Assembly: GCF_014696355.1 (NCBI RefSeq)
Contig: NZ_JACJQA010000019.1
Location: 1 to 64,000, forward strand
Direction of reading: 5' to 3'
Source: Pseudanabaena sp. FACHB-1998
Lineage (GTDB): Bacteria > Cyanobacteriota > Cyanobacteriia > Pseudanabaenales > Pseudanabaenaceae
DNA: 64,000 bases
The notes under the pieces are model-generated. The model did not search any database. It saw only the letters and a list, made by a program, of their open reading frames with translations, and had not been told where the DNA came from. The position numbers and the translations under genes are program-made. Shown here piece by piece: positions 7,563 to 15,870 of this stretch. Each line of letters starts with the position of its first letter. Position 1 is the stretch's first letter.

Positions 7563-8720
7563 ATGAAACGCCGCATATTCATTAGTACAGGAGAGGTATC
7601 AGGGGACTGGCATGGGGCGATTTTAATTGAGGCTTTGCGCGATCGCGCTGCCCTGAGAGGGATGGAGCTAGAGATTATTGGCTTGGGTGGCGATCGCATG
7701 GCGGCGGCAGGAGCCAGCTTATTAGGCAATACTGTCGGCATTGGCTCCATTGGGGCAGTGGAGGCGATTCCCTATATTTTGCCCACAATCCGCCTTCAGG
7801 AAAATGCTAAGAAAATGCTCAAAAAGTCGCCGCCCGATGTGGCGGTACTGATTGATTACATGATGCCAAATCAAGGCATGGGTTATTTTGCTAAGCGAGT
7901 TTTAAATATACCTGTGGTCTATTATATTGCCCCACAGGAATGGGTTTGGTCATTTAATGACAAAAATACTAGGGCGATCGCCGCTTTTACGGATAAGTTA
8001 TTGGCAATTTTTCCGCAGGAAGCTGTCTATTACGAAAAACAGGGGACTAATGTGCAGTGGGTGGGGCATCCCTTTGTGGATTTGATGACGAAGATTCCCG
8101 ATCGCCCTACTGCGAGAAAAATGTTGGGCATCGCCGCCGATGAGCTAGTGATAACTTTATTACCGGCCTCTCGCACTCAAGAGCTAAAAGATGTCATGCC
8201 GATCATTCTCAAAGCCGCCAAGATTATTCAATCTCAATTACCCCATGTAAAATTTTGGTTGCCCCTCTCCTTAGAGCGCTATCGCCCAGCCGTGGAGAAG
8301 CTCCTTGCAGAATATGAAATTAACGCCACGATTACTTCAGGAGAGTCCCAAATTGCCATTAGTGCGGCGGATTTGGTAGTGAGCAAGTCGGGAACTGTAA
8401 ATTTAGAAACTGCTTTGCTGAATGTACCGCAGGTGATTTTGTATCGTGTCAGCCCAATTACCGCATGGATTGCCCGTCATATCGTCAAATTACAATTGCC
8501 CTTTATTTCGCCTGTCAATTTGGTAAATATGGAATCAGTCGTGCCTGAGTTTGTCCAGAACGAGGCAATTCCTGAGGCGATCGCGGCGAGTGCTTTAGAT
8601 TTGTTAATCAATCCTCAATCCCGCCAAACGATGCTAGATGGCTATGCAAGGGTAAGTAAGAGCCTTGGCGAGACAGGGGCTATTAATCGTGTAGCTGATT
8701 CAATTATTGATTATTTATAA
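7563..8720 (+). CDS. lpxB: Lipid-A-disaccharide synthase LpxB
   Basis: LpxB is a GT19 glycosyltransferase that condenses UDP-2,3-diacylglucosamine with lipid X to form the lipid A disaccharide at the inner face of the plasma membrane. Seen: FISTGEVSGDWHGA at the N-terminus, PDVAVLIDYMMPN, QEWVWSF, LPASRTQELKDVMP and the nucleotide-sugar segment SKSGTVNLETALL. The ATG at 7563 puts the conserved start directly after it and gives 385 residues; an in-frame ATG at 7527 would add 12. Neither start has a strong Shine-Dalgarno sequence. The other lpx genes are not in the window. Confidence 0.93.
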   Translation: MKRRIFISTGEVSGDWHGAILIEALRDRAALRGMELEIIGLGGDRMAAAGASLLGNTVGIGSIGAVEAIPYILPTIRLQENAKKMLKKSPPDVAVLIDYMMPNQGMGYFAKRVLNIPVVYYIAPQEWVWSFNDKNTRAIAAFTDKLLAIFPQEAVYYEKQGTNVQWVGHPFVDLMTKIPDRPTARKMLGIAADELVITLLPASRTQELKDVMPIILKAAKIIQSQLPHVKFWLPLSLERYRPAVEKLLAEYEINATITSGESQIAISAADLVVSKSGTVNLETALLNVPQVILYRVSPITAWIARHIVKLQLPFISPVNLVNMESVVPEFVQNEAIPEAIAASALDLLINPQSRQTMLDGYARVSKSLGETGAINRVADSIIDYL

Positions 8721-8771
8721 AAAATAGAGATTTGCATTTTGCCGCAGGCAAAATGCAAATCTCTATTTTTT
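8719..8771. terminator. Bidirectional terminator between lpxB and the GGDEF-EAL gene
   Basis: Perfect inverted repeat with about 25-nt arms (core GCATTTTGCC / GGCAAAATGC) and a 3-nt loop, starting at the lpxB stop codon and ending in T7. It lies in a convergent gap, so it can end both transcripts. Confidence 0.85.
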
Positions 8772-8795
8772 TATTTGGAATGTTTATAGAAATTT

Positions 8796-10544
8796 CTATA
8801 AACGTTTATCTTCTTTTACGAAGGCGCTTAACCTCGCAAAGGGGAGGGGGCGACTGTAGTAATAGCCTTGAATACTGTCACAACCTAAGTCCTGTAAAAC
8901 TTTAAGTTCACCTTCGGTCTCTACACCTTCAGCAACGGTTTTAAAATTGAGACTCTTTGCCATCGTGATAATCGCCTTAGAGATGGCTCGATTTTGGCTA
9001 TCGGTATCAATGTGCTGCACAAAACAGCGATCAATTTTCAAGGTATCCAAGGGAAATTTTTTAATATAGCCGAGGGATGAAAAACCTGTACCAAAGTCAT
9101 CAATTGATAGTTTTACCCCTAGAGCTTTTAACTCCTTTAACTTCGCCAAGCTGGAGTCAATGCTATGGACAATGGTGCTTTCTGTTAACTCCAATTCTAG
9201 GTATTGCGGATCAAAATCTGTCTCTTCGAGAATATGGAGAATTCTTTTGTTGAGATCTTGCTGCTGAAATTGACGACCTGAGATATTTACAGAGACTTTG
9301 AGTTGAGGAACTTCGGTAATCTTCTCTTTCAAAGCATTTTGATTAATTAAGGTTTGTAATTCCTTAGTTTGGATACAGGCTGTTTTAAGAACCCATTCCC
9401 CAATCTCAATGATGGAGCCATTACCTTCCGCGATCGGAATAAACTTAAGTGGTGAAATCATTCCTTGATCGGAGTGATTCCATCGAATTAAAGACTCTGC
9501 TCCAAACATTATTCCCGTTGCAATATTTACCTGTGGCTGGTAATGCAATTCAAATTCTTGATTGTCAAGGGCATGATGGAGATCAGTTTGTAATTCCAAA
9601 CTTAGGGGAAGTTCAATTTGAGCTTGATCAAAAAATTGATAGCAATTACCACCTTGACGCTTCGCCGCTTGGAGGGCAAGATTTGCTCTTTGCATGATGC
9701 CATTGGTGCTGTTGGCATCTTTAGGGTAAATAGTAATCCCAATACTTGCCGTTACATAGACCTCAGTAAGACCAACAATAAATGGGGTAGAAAAGGCTTC
9801 TAATAAAGAGTTAGCGACATTATCGGCTTCGGCTTTGGGATCGCAGGTGGCTAAAATGATGGCGAACTCATCGCCACTGAGCCGACATATCGTGTCCTCA
9901 TCTTGCACCCTATCCAGTAACCGTTCAGCGATCGCTTGTAGAAGTCTATCGCCAAATTCTTCTCCTCTGGAATCATTAATCAGACCGAAGCGATCAATGT
10001 CAATTAAGAGAATGGGAATGGGATTAGAGGATAAGTTATCACAAAAGACTTTATCCAGACGATCTCTAAGCGCTAAGCGATTAGGAAGCTTGGTGAGCGC
10101 ATCAAAATAGAGCATTTGCTCTAACTGCTCTTGGGCTAGATTTTGGGCAACTTCTTGGTAATGCTGGTCAAGTTTTTCTTTTTTACTTAATTGCGCTTTA
10201 ATGGCCGCTAGCAACTCTTCACGATTAATCGGTTTTGTGAGGTAGTCATTAGCTCCTGATAACATTCCTTGGCGTAGATCTTGGCGATCGCCCAGAGACG
10301 TTAAAAAGATAAAGGGAATTACTGCGAGCTTAGGATCTTCTCGAAGTTCCTCCAAAAATCCGTAACCATCCATTTCTGGCATTTGGATATCTGACAAAAT
10401 TAAATCAGGGTTTTCCTGTTTGGCAACTTCTAATCCCACCCGTCCATTGGCTGCCGACACAACGCGATAGTTAGCTAATTCGAGGATTTCACAAATGTTT
10501 TCTCGAATATCATCATCATCTTCTATAACTAGTAAGGCATACAT
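8796..10544 (-). CDS. Response regulator with GGDEF and EAL domains (cyclic-di-GMP turnover)
   Basis: A 582-residue protein, REC (1-120) then coiled linker, GGDEF (about 145-305) and EAL (about 320-570). REC keeps the acidic pocket (EDDDD) and phosphoacceptor Asp52. The cyclase signature is SGDEF at 223-227, a functional variant in many enzymes; the RxxD inhibitory site expected just before it is not intact (Gln where Arg is needed). The EAL signature reads ESL at 350-352, and the downstream catalytic motifs VSVNISGRQF, ELELTEST, LSIDDFGTGFSSL, LKIDRCF and AEGVETE are intact, so phosphodiesterase activity is likely. No cognate kinase is adjacent. Confidence 0.93.
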   Translation of the reverse strand: MYALLVIEDDDDIRENICEILELANYRVVSAANGRVGLEVAKQENPDLILSDIQMPEMDGYGFLEELREDPKLAVIPFIFLTSLGDRQDLRQGMLSGANDYLTKPINREELLAAIKAQLSKKEKLDQHYQEVAQNLAQEQLEQMLYFDALTKLPNRLALRDRLDKVFCDNLSSNPIPILLIDIDRFGLINDSRGEEFGDRLLQAIAERLLDRVQDEDTICRLSGDEFAIILATCDPKAEADNVANSLLEAFSTPFIVGLTEVYVTASIGITIYPKDANSTNGIMQRANLALQAAKRQGGNCYQFFDQAQIELPLSLELQTDLHHALDNQEFELHYQPQVNIATGIMFGAESLIRWNHSDQGMISPLKFIPIAEGNGSIIEIGEWVLKTACIQTKELQTLINQNALKEKITEVPQLKVSVNISGRQFQQQDLNKRILHILEETDFDPQYLELELTESTIVHSIDSSLAKLKELKALGVKLSIDDFGTGFSSLGYIKKFPLDTLKIDRCFVQHIDTDSQNRAISKAIITMAKSLNFKTVAEGVETEGELKVLQDLGCDSIQGYYYSRPLPFARLSAFVKEDKRL

Positions 10545-10694
10545 TATGGATTACCCAAGAAATGTTTTATGGTGTGTACAGTGATTAGTCATGAACATTT
10601 GCTTGTAGGATTATAGGATTTAGTTCTTATTTTTGGCAAAAAACAATCCTCTAAATCCTCTATTTCTGACAAGTTCTTCTGACAAATTGAGATA

Positions 10695-11174
10695 TTATTT
10701 TGATTTTTGAAACAAAACCTCATTAATGTGACCTTGGAATAAGTCTATACCTAGTGCTGATTTAATTAGGTAAAGAATGAAAATGGTAATAGCACTGATC
10801 AATAGGCTCATTGCAATAATTAGTAAAATTGCGGCAATTATATTTGCTACCTTAGTCACTCCATTTACTTTATATTGCCTTTGCTGTTTGCGATTATCTT
10901 TCCCAATTAATAAAACGACAAAGTAGCGAGTAAAAATTAAATCTACAACAAATCGCAAATCAATAATTTTAGGAGAAGGTTTAGGAATAGCTGCATTAAC
11001 AACTGATTTTATCCGTTCCCAATCTTCTTCATTTAGCTTATCTAGAGTAGGAGATGGTATTTGATACATATAATAATTAGCATCTCTGCTGTTATAGGCT
11101 GTATAGCCACTTTGGGATTTGCTGTCAGGACTATTAACATTTGGATTGGAGGATGGATTATTGGATTGATGCAT
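10695..11174 (-). CDS. Hypothetical membrane protein (159 aa)
   Basis: Not recognised. The N-terminal 40 residues are Ser/Asn/Tyr-rich and probably disordered. A charged middle (EEDWERIKSVV, DLRFVVDLIFTRYFVVLLIG) is followed by a long hydrophobic segment near residues 105-140 (NIIAAILLIIAMSLLISAI and a second half) that could form one or two membrane spans. It starts 9 bp after the stop of the gene at 11184-11630, so the two form an operon and may encode interacting membrane proteins. Confidence 0.55.
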   Translation of the reverse strand: MHQSNNPSSNPNVNSPDSKSQSGYTAYNSRDANYYMYQIPSPTLDKLNEEDWERIKSVVNAAIPKPSPKIIDLRFVVDLIFTRYFVVLLIGKDNRKQQRQYKVNGVTKVANIIAAILLIIAMSLLISAITIFILYLIKSALGIDLFQGHINEVLFQKSK

Positions 11175-11183
11175 AGAAACCTT

Positions 11184-11630
11184 TTACCTAGATATAATTC
11201 GTTGATAGATATTCCAACCAATTACTATTGCCCCCCAGACAATAATCAATAATCCATAGGTTGATTTTTGATGATCTAAACCTAGTTTATACATACGTTT
11301 GTTGGCAAACGCTAATAGAAATATTATACCTACTGATAGCGCCCAACATAGCAATAGCAAAAAAGCGACATTCTGTGCTGAAATATCGCCTAAAACAATC
11401 GGTTTTGCCCAGACAAAAGCACTGCCCCAAAACCATAAAGATATCCATGCGATCGCGAGGGCAATGGATGAAGATCCTGTCTGGGCGAGGCGCAATGTTA
11501 CCAAAAAGGTTCCTAACAATAGGAGGTAGTTAACGTTATAGACTGCTAGAAGATAGCCGCCAATGACATATCCTAAGAATAAAATTATGAGATAAATAAT
11601 TGCATTATAGTGAATTCTTTTATTTTTCAT
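11184..11630 (-). CDS. Hypothetical multi-span membrane protein (148 aa)
   Basis: Not recognised. The sequence is strongly hydrophobic with about four predicted spans: residues 9-27 (IIYLIILFLGYVIGGYLLA), about 33-46, a pair around 55-75 and 85-107, and a last one near 125-142 (YGLLIIVWGAIVIGW). Short basic loops separate them. It is the first gene of a two-gene operon with the 159-residue protein, spaced by 9 bp. No motif hints at transport or enzymatic function. Confidence 0.55.
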   Translation of the reverse strand: MKNKRIHYNAIIYLIILFLGYVIGGYLLAVYNVNYLLLLGTFLVTLRLAQTGSSSIALAIAWISLWFWGSAFVWAKPIVLGDISAQNVAFLLLLCWALSVGIIFLLAFANKRMYKLGLDHQKSTYGLLIIVWGAIVIGWNIYQRIISR

Positions 11631-11655
11631 AATGCTTCATAATTTTATGATTTGC

Positions 11656-11684
11656 TTAAAAAGCTTGCAATGCAAGCTTTTTAA
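11656..11684 (-). terminator. Terminator of the NAD-dependent epimerase gene
   Basis: Perfect 14-bp palindrome TTAAAAAGCTTGCA / TGCAAGCTTTTTAA with a single-base centre, 45 bp past the stop codon at 11730 and with a T-tract on the exiting arm. Confidence 0.7.
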
Positions 11685-11729
11685 TTCTAGTGATGACAAA
11701 GCTTCGCCACGCCATCAAAAGTTAGTTCC

Positions 11730-12671
11730 TTATTTCAAAATGAGATCATCGGTGGAGAAGTCAATATCTACTTGAGAACGATTTGATGGGACATAATCTT
11801 GCTCAAAGGAAGTTCTTAATCCAGAGATGAGATCGTATTTGGGAGTCCACTGGAGATCTTGGGAAGCTTTGCTGACTGAGGCAAAGAAATGTTGTAAACG
11901 GAAAGGAAAGGCTTTCTTTTTGCCGAAGTCAAAGTCTTTGGGATTGTAATAGACAATATTTAGTTGGCTGGGATCTTTGCCTGCGGCGATCGCGCATTGT
12001 TTGGCGAGTCCTGTAAAAGTGACATAGCGCGTGTCGGAAATATTGTAGATTTCGCCGATCGCTTTTTGATTGCCTAATACGGCAACCATGGCGGCAGCTA
12101 AATCTTCGACATGTCCTAGCTGGGTAATAAATTTACCGTTGGCGGGAATGGGGATGGGGCGATCGCGCACGATGCGATCAAAAAACCAAGCTTCCACATC
12201 GTTATAGTTACGAGGTCCATAGATATAGGTAGGACGAATGGAAGTATAGGGAAAACCATTTTCGGAGCGAACCTGTTGCAAATATGCCTCGGTGTCTAGT
12301 TTTCCTTTATGGCGACTCTTAGGATCGACGGCATCGGACTCATGGTAGGGGAGGACATCGCTATCGAGATATACACCTGCGGAACTCATGTAAATAAAAT
12401 GCTGAAGGCGATCGCGGAAAATTTCGACTAGGGGCTGGGTATCGCTCAGTTCGCGCCCATTGTTATCAAAAATTGCCTCGAAGGATTCACCACTAAGTTT
12501 GTCTTGGAGTTGCTGAGGATCGGTGCGATCGCCAAGAATTGTCCGCAATCCTGCCACGGGTGCAGGCTTTTTGCCGCGATTAAACAAGGTTACTTCATGT
12601 CCTTGTTCTACCAATAATTTAACTAGGGACACACCGATGAACCTTGTGCCACCCATGACTAAAATTTTCAT
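11730..12671 (-). CDS. NAD-dependent epimerase/dehydratase family protein, CSP41-like
   Basis: A 313-residue extended short-chain dehydrogenase/reductase. Seen: the Rossmann start MKILVMGGTRFIGVSLVKLL, NRGKK after the second strand (a basic pair suggesting NADP preference), IYMSSAGVYLDS, and RPTYIYGPRNYNDVE. The overall pattern, with ITQLGHVEDLA, is like the cyanobacterial relatives of plastid CSP41 RNA-binding proteins. The canonical Tyr-x3-Lys is not obvious at its usual place, as in CSP41-type atypical SDRs, so sugar-epimerase activity is doubtful. It is monocistronic, with hairpins on both sides. Confidence 0.82.
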   Translation of the reverse strand: MKILVMGGTRFIGVSLVKLLVEQGHEVTLFNRGKKPAPVAGLRTILGDRTDPQQLQDKLSGESFEAIFDNNGRELSDTQPLVEIFRDRLQHFIYMSSAGVYLDSDVLPYHESDAVDPKSRHKGKLDTEAYLQQVRSENGFPYTSIRPTYIYGPRNYNDVEAWFFDRIVRDRPIPIPANGKFITQLGHVEDLAAAMVAVLGNQKAIGEIYNISDTRYVTFTGLAKQCAIAAGKDPSQLNIVYYNPKDFDFGKKKAFPFRLQHFFASVSKASQDLQWTPKYDLISGLRTSFEQDYVPSNRSQVDIDFSTDDLILK

Positions 12672-12746
12672 TTGATGATTAATTTTCTTTCAGAATTGAC
12701 TAACTTTCACAATTTACAGCAATTTGCGCTCAAACCCAAACCAAGG

Positions 12747-12787
12747 GAAATTATGAAAGTGTTGATTTGCAACACTTTCATAATTTC
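12747..12787. repeat. Intergenic palindrome upstream of the SDR gene
   Basis: Perfect 18-bp inverted repeat (GAAATTATGAAAGTGTTG and its complement) with a 5-nt loop. It lies in a divergent promoter region, so it is not a normal gene terminator; it may be an operator or insulate the two promoters. Confidence 0.6.
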
Positions 12788-12788
12788 A

Positions 12789-12847
12789 AAAACCAAAAAA
12801 TAGAGTTGTCAGGGCAAAAGGTACTGACAACTCTATTTTTTGGTTTT
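12789..12847. repeat. Second intergenic palindrome, adjacent to the first
   Basis: Perfect 24-bp arms (AAAACCAAAAAATAGAGTTG... and complement) around an 11-nt loop, beginning one base after the previous palindrome. The terminator-like A/T flanks contrast with its position between two divergent genes. Confidence 0.6.
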
Positions 12848-12894
12848 AATTGTTTTAACTTAGATGGCGACAGCTATAGTTAGATGGTGATGCG

Positions 12895-14802
12895 ATGCAT
12901 CGCACGTTTAGACAAGTACTGGAAATTATGCGGCGACTGATTGGCATTGTAGCGATCGCTTTTTTGAGTTTTATTTGTGTTTTGGCAATGGAAGCTCAAC
13001 CCCAAACTCAACCACCAACTCAAACTTTTACGCCGCCCACACAACTACATCTGACCTATCCCCCTTTGCAACATACGACCACTAGCGATCGCCTGTTTTT
13101 TATTGGCACTGCGCCAAAAGTGGGCAATGTCAGTATTAACGGCAAATTGATCTCCCGTAGTGAAGCGGGACATTTTGCGCCAAGCTTGCCCTTGAAGTTG
13201 GGAGAAAATATTTTTCAGATTCAGTATTCGAGTCCTGAAGATGGCGAAAATGGGAGCAGTAATCGCCAACAGCTAATAACCGTTAAGGTCATGCGTGAGT
13301 CGCGGATCACCTTGCCTCCCAAGGATATTGGCTTTATTCCAGATTCCCTTTTTCCTAAAGTCAATATTGCCAGACAACCGAATGAGCGCATTTGCTTTGA
13401 GGCGATCGCTACGCCTAGCGCCAAAGTAGTTGCCAAAATTGGCGATCGCGAAATTCCGATGCTGCCCCGTCGCCGTAATGTTCAGCTACCGCCCAACTCT
13501 TCGGTACTAACGGACAATAATAAAGCAACTGAAGAATCGCCTTTGGGCTATTTTCGAGGTTGTGCCAGCTTTGAGAAGCCCAGTAAATTAGGGCAACCAA
13601 TCTATGAAATGCGCTTAGGCGATCGCCTAATTCAAGAAAAAGCGACAGGAAATGTAGAAATTCTCGCGCCGCAAAATTTGCAAGTCGTGGAAATTACAGC
13701 GATCGCTGCCGATGCCAGAACTGGCGCAAGTACAGATTTTTCGCGTTTAACTCCTTTGCCCAAAGGGACTAAGGCTCTGGTGACGGGTAGGCAGGGAAAT
13801 TGGTTGCGCTTGGATTATGGTGGATGGGTGAGAGAGAACTTTACCAAAGTGGAAGATGCGGAAGTTGCGCCCCATTCTATCGTTCGCAGTATCAGTACTA
13901 AGCGAGTGATTAGCAAAGCCGATCAAAATAGCGTTTGGACGGAGGTAGTGATTCCCCTAGAAGTGCCTGTACCATTGTCGCTCATTCAAAGCGATCGCGC
14001 GATCGCCTTAACTCTCTACAACGTGACTTCGCAAACCGATACCATTGCGATCGCGCCCGATTCCATTGTGAATAAGTTAGATTGGGCTCAAACGGAACCA
14101 GATAAAATAACCTATACCATCAACCTCAAACCCAAACAACAATGGGGCTACAAGGTTCGCTATGAAGGCACAAATTTAATTCTATCCCTCAAACATCCAC
14201 CACTGCTTACATCTAATTCCACTCCTGAAACACCTCAATCTCTCCAGAATGTCAAAATCCTCTTAGATGCGGGGCATGGCGGCAAGGAGGATTTAGGCTC
14301 TAGGGGGGCAACGGGCTATCCCGAAAAGGATGTCACTCTGATTACTTCGCAACTTTTGCAGTCGGAACTTCAGAAGCGGGGTGCAACGGTGGTAATGACC
14401 CGCAAGGCTGATGATGATGTGGAGTTGGCAACGAGGGTGAATCTAATTGAGCAGGAGGAACCCACTTTGGCAATTAGCATTCATTACAACGCGCTGCCTG
14501 ATGATGGTGATGCAATTAATACTTCGGGGGTAAGCGCTTTTTGGTACAATCCTCAAGCTCAGGATTTTGCGAAGTTTATCAATGCCTATCTTACAAAGAA
14601 ATTGAATCGTCGTGATTATGGGGTGTATTGGAATAATTTAGCCCTTACGCGCCCGACTAGTACTCCATCAGTACTTTTGGAACTAGGATTTATGATTAAT
14701 CCTGTGGAATTTGAATGGATAATTGATGCCCAGCAGCAAAAATTACTTGCTTCTACCCTTGCCGATGGTATTACCGAATGGATTTTGAATGCTGCTAACT
14801 GA
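12895..14802 (+). CDS. N-acetylmuramoyl-L-alanine amidase (AmiC-type, amidase_3)
   Basis: A 635-residue exported amidase that cleaves the bond between MurNAc and the stem peptide. An N-terminal signal anchor (RRLIGIVAIAFLSFICVLAM) precedes a long Pro/Gln-rich and beta-rich region, with an SH3-like stretch near residues 268-320. The catalytic amidase_3 domain covers about 450-630: zinc ligands His461 (DAGHGG), Glu477 (GYPEKD) and His530 (SIHYN), and the catalytic Glu in LLELGF. The start may be the ATG at 12895 or at 12928, just before the basic signal head. It overlaps the following transporter gene by 14 bp. Confidence 0.93.
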   Translation: MHRTFRQVLEIMRRLIGIVAIAFLSFICVLAMEAQPQTQPPTQTFTPPTQLHLTYPPLQHTTTSDRLFFIGTAPKVGNVSINGKLISRSEAGHFAPSLPLKLGENIFQIQYSSPEDGENGSSNRQQLITVKVMRESRITLPPKDIGFIPDSLFPKVNIARQPNERICFEAIATPSAKVVAKIGDREIPMLPRRRNVQLPPNSSVLTDNNKATEESPLGYFRGCASFEKPSKLGQPIYEMRLGDRLIQEKATGNVEILAPQNLQVVEITAIAADARTGASTDFSRLTPLPKGTKALVTGRQGNWLRLDYGGWVRENFTKVEDAEVAPHSIVRSISTKRVISKADQNSVWTEVVIPLEVPVPLSLIQSDRAIALTLYNVTSQTDTIAIAPDSIVNKLDWAQTEPDKITYTINLKPKQQWGYKVRYEGTNLILSLKHPPLLTSNSTPETPQSLQNVKILLDAGHGGKEDLGSRGATGYPEKDVTLITSQLLQSELQKRGATVVMTRKADDDVELATRVNLIEQEEPTLAISIHYNALPDDGDAINTSGVSAFWYNPQAQDFAKFINAYLTKKLNRRDYGVYWNNLALTRPTSTPSVLLELGFMINPVEFEWIIDAQQQKLLASTLADGITEWILNAAN

Positions 14803-15745
14803 TTCTCTTAATTTTTGGTCGATCTTCCATTTTGGCGATCTCATCAATGCTTATATTCCTCTACTGCTCTGGACAGGGGTTGGTTTATTAGCTTCTAAAT
14901 TTGTCCCTAGTAATGCTTCAAAATTTTTGGGTGTAGCTCTCTATTGGGTGGGTGTGCCATTACAGCTATTTGTACTTGCCCGTCATACCCAGTTTTCCGA
15001 AACGCCTTACATTCCCTATGTGGCGATCGCGGCTTTAATTCTCAGTTGGCTGTTGGCGCTAATCGGTTGGCAGTTTGCCAAACAAGAGCATAGCGATCGC
15101 TCTAGTTTGGGTAGTTTCATCTTGGCGACGATGCTGGGTAATACTGGCTTTGTGGGCTTGACGCTGACTAATTCCCTTGCGAGTTCCAGCTATGCAGATT
15201 GGGCGGTTTTGTATAGCCTTGCGAGTAATGTGGCGGGAAATTATGGTATTGCCGTATTTATTGCGAGTTATTTCGGCAAGAGTGATGTGAAGCCACCTTG
15301 GTGGAAATTGTTGCTAGATGTGGCGACTGTGCCGAGTCTCTGGGCTTTTGCGATCGGTTGGTATACGCGCCCCTTTGGTTTACCAGAAGCGATCGAGTCG
15401 AGTTTGGATTTGGGGGTATGGGTGACGATCGCCTTTGCGTTGTCTTTAGTCGGTTTGCGATTGGGCAAAATCGAGAAGTGGGAAAGTCTCAAACCTGCGG
15501 CGATCGCGGCTTTTTTGCGGGTGGCGATCGTGCCTTTGGCGATCGGTTTGGGGGCTACGGCTTTTGGGCTACGGGATGATCCGCGCCTAATTCTCACTTT
15601 GATGTCGGGTACGCCTACGGGTTTATCGGTATTGATCTTGGCGGAGGTCTATAACCTCGATCGCGATTTGTTAATCAGCACAATCGCTTTCTCTTTTATC
15701 GGCTTAATTTTCATGCTGCCAGTATGGATCGTCTGTTTTGGCTAA
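14789..15745 (+). CDS. AEC family transporter (auxin efflux carrier-like)
   Basis: A 318-residue integral membrane protein with about ten hydrophobic segments in two repeats of five, the layout of the AEC/PIN-like family. Characteristic pieces are LGNTGFVGLTLTNS in the first half and MSGTPTGLSVLILAEVYNLD in the second, containing the broken-helix Pro/Gly residues of the crossover. Bacterial members export organic acids or similar anions; the substrate here is unknown. Its ATG lies inside the end of the amidase gene (14-bp overlap), so translation is probably coupled, though a functional link with peptidoglycan turnover is not established. Confidence 0.88.
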   Translation: MLLTDSLNFWSIFHFGDLINAYIPLLLWTGVGLLASKFVPSNASKFLGVALYWVGVPLQLFVLARHTQFSETPYIPYVAIAALILSWLLALIGWQFAKQEHSDRSSLGSFILATMLGNTGFVGLTLTNSLASSSYADWAVLYSLASNVAGNYGIAVFIASYFGKSDVKPPWWKLLLDVATVPSLWAFAIGWYTRPFGLPEAIESSLDLGVWVTIAFALSLVGLRLGKIEKWESLKPAAIAAFLRVAIVPLAIGLGATAFGLRDDPRLILTLMSGTPTGLSVLILAEVYNLDRDLLISTIAFSFIGLIFMLPVWIVCFG

Positions 15746-15779
15746 ACCCATTTTGCTTTGTATATCTGTAGCCACTTGC

Positions 15780-15804
15780 ATTAGCTAACTCTTGCTTTGC
15801 TATA
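15780..15804 (+). repeat. Family A repeat, isolated right-end fragment
   Basis: The sequence ATTAGCTAACTCTTGCTTTGCTATA matches the right terminus of the 116-bp family A elements (best to the copy at 49032). It abuts the palindrome at 15801-15861, as if that hairpin had replaced or invaded the rest of the element. Confidence 0.55.
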
Positions 15805-15861
15805 AACTCCAAAAGAAAAATGGTGGCGCAAAGCGCCGCCATTTTTCTTTTGGAGTTTATA
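15801..15861. terminator. Bidirectional terminator palindrome between two convergent genes
   Basis: Arms of about 28 nt pair with one G-T-type mismatch (TATAAACTCCAAAAGAAAAA ... and complement) around GGCGCAAAGCGCC. It serves the AEC transporter gene on the left and the secreted protein gene on the right. Confidence 0.75.
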
Positions 15862-15870
15862 CGGCTATAT

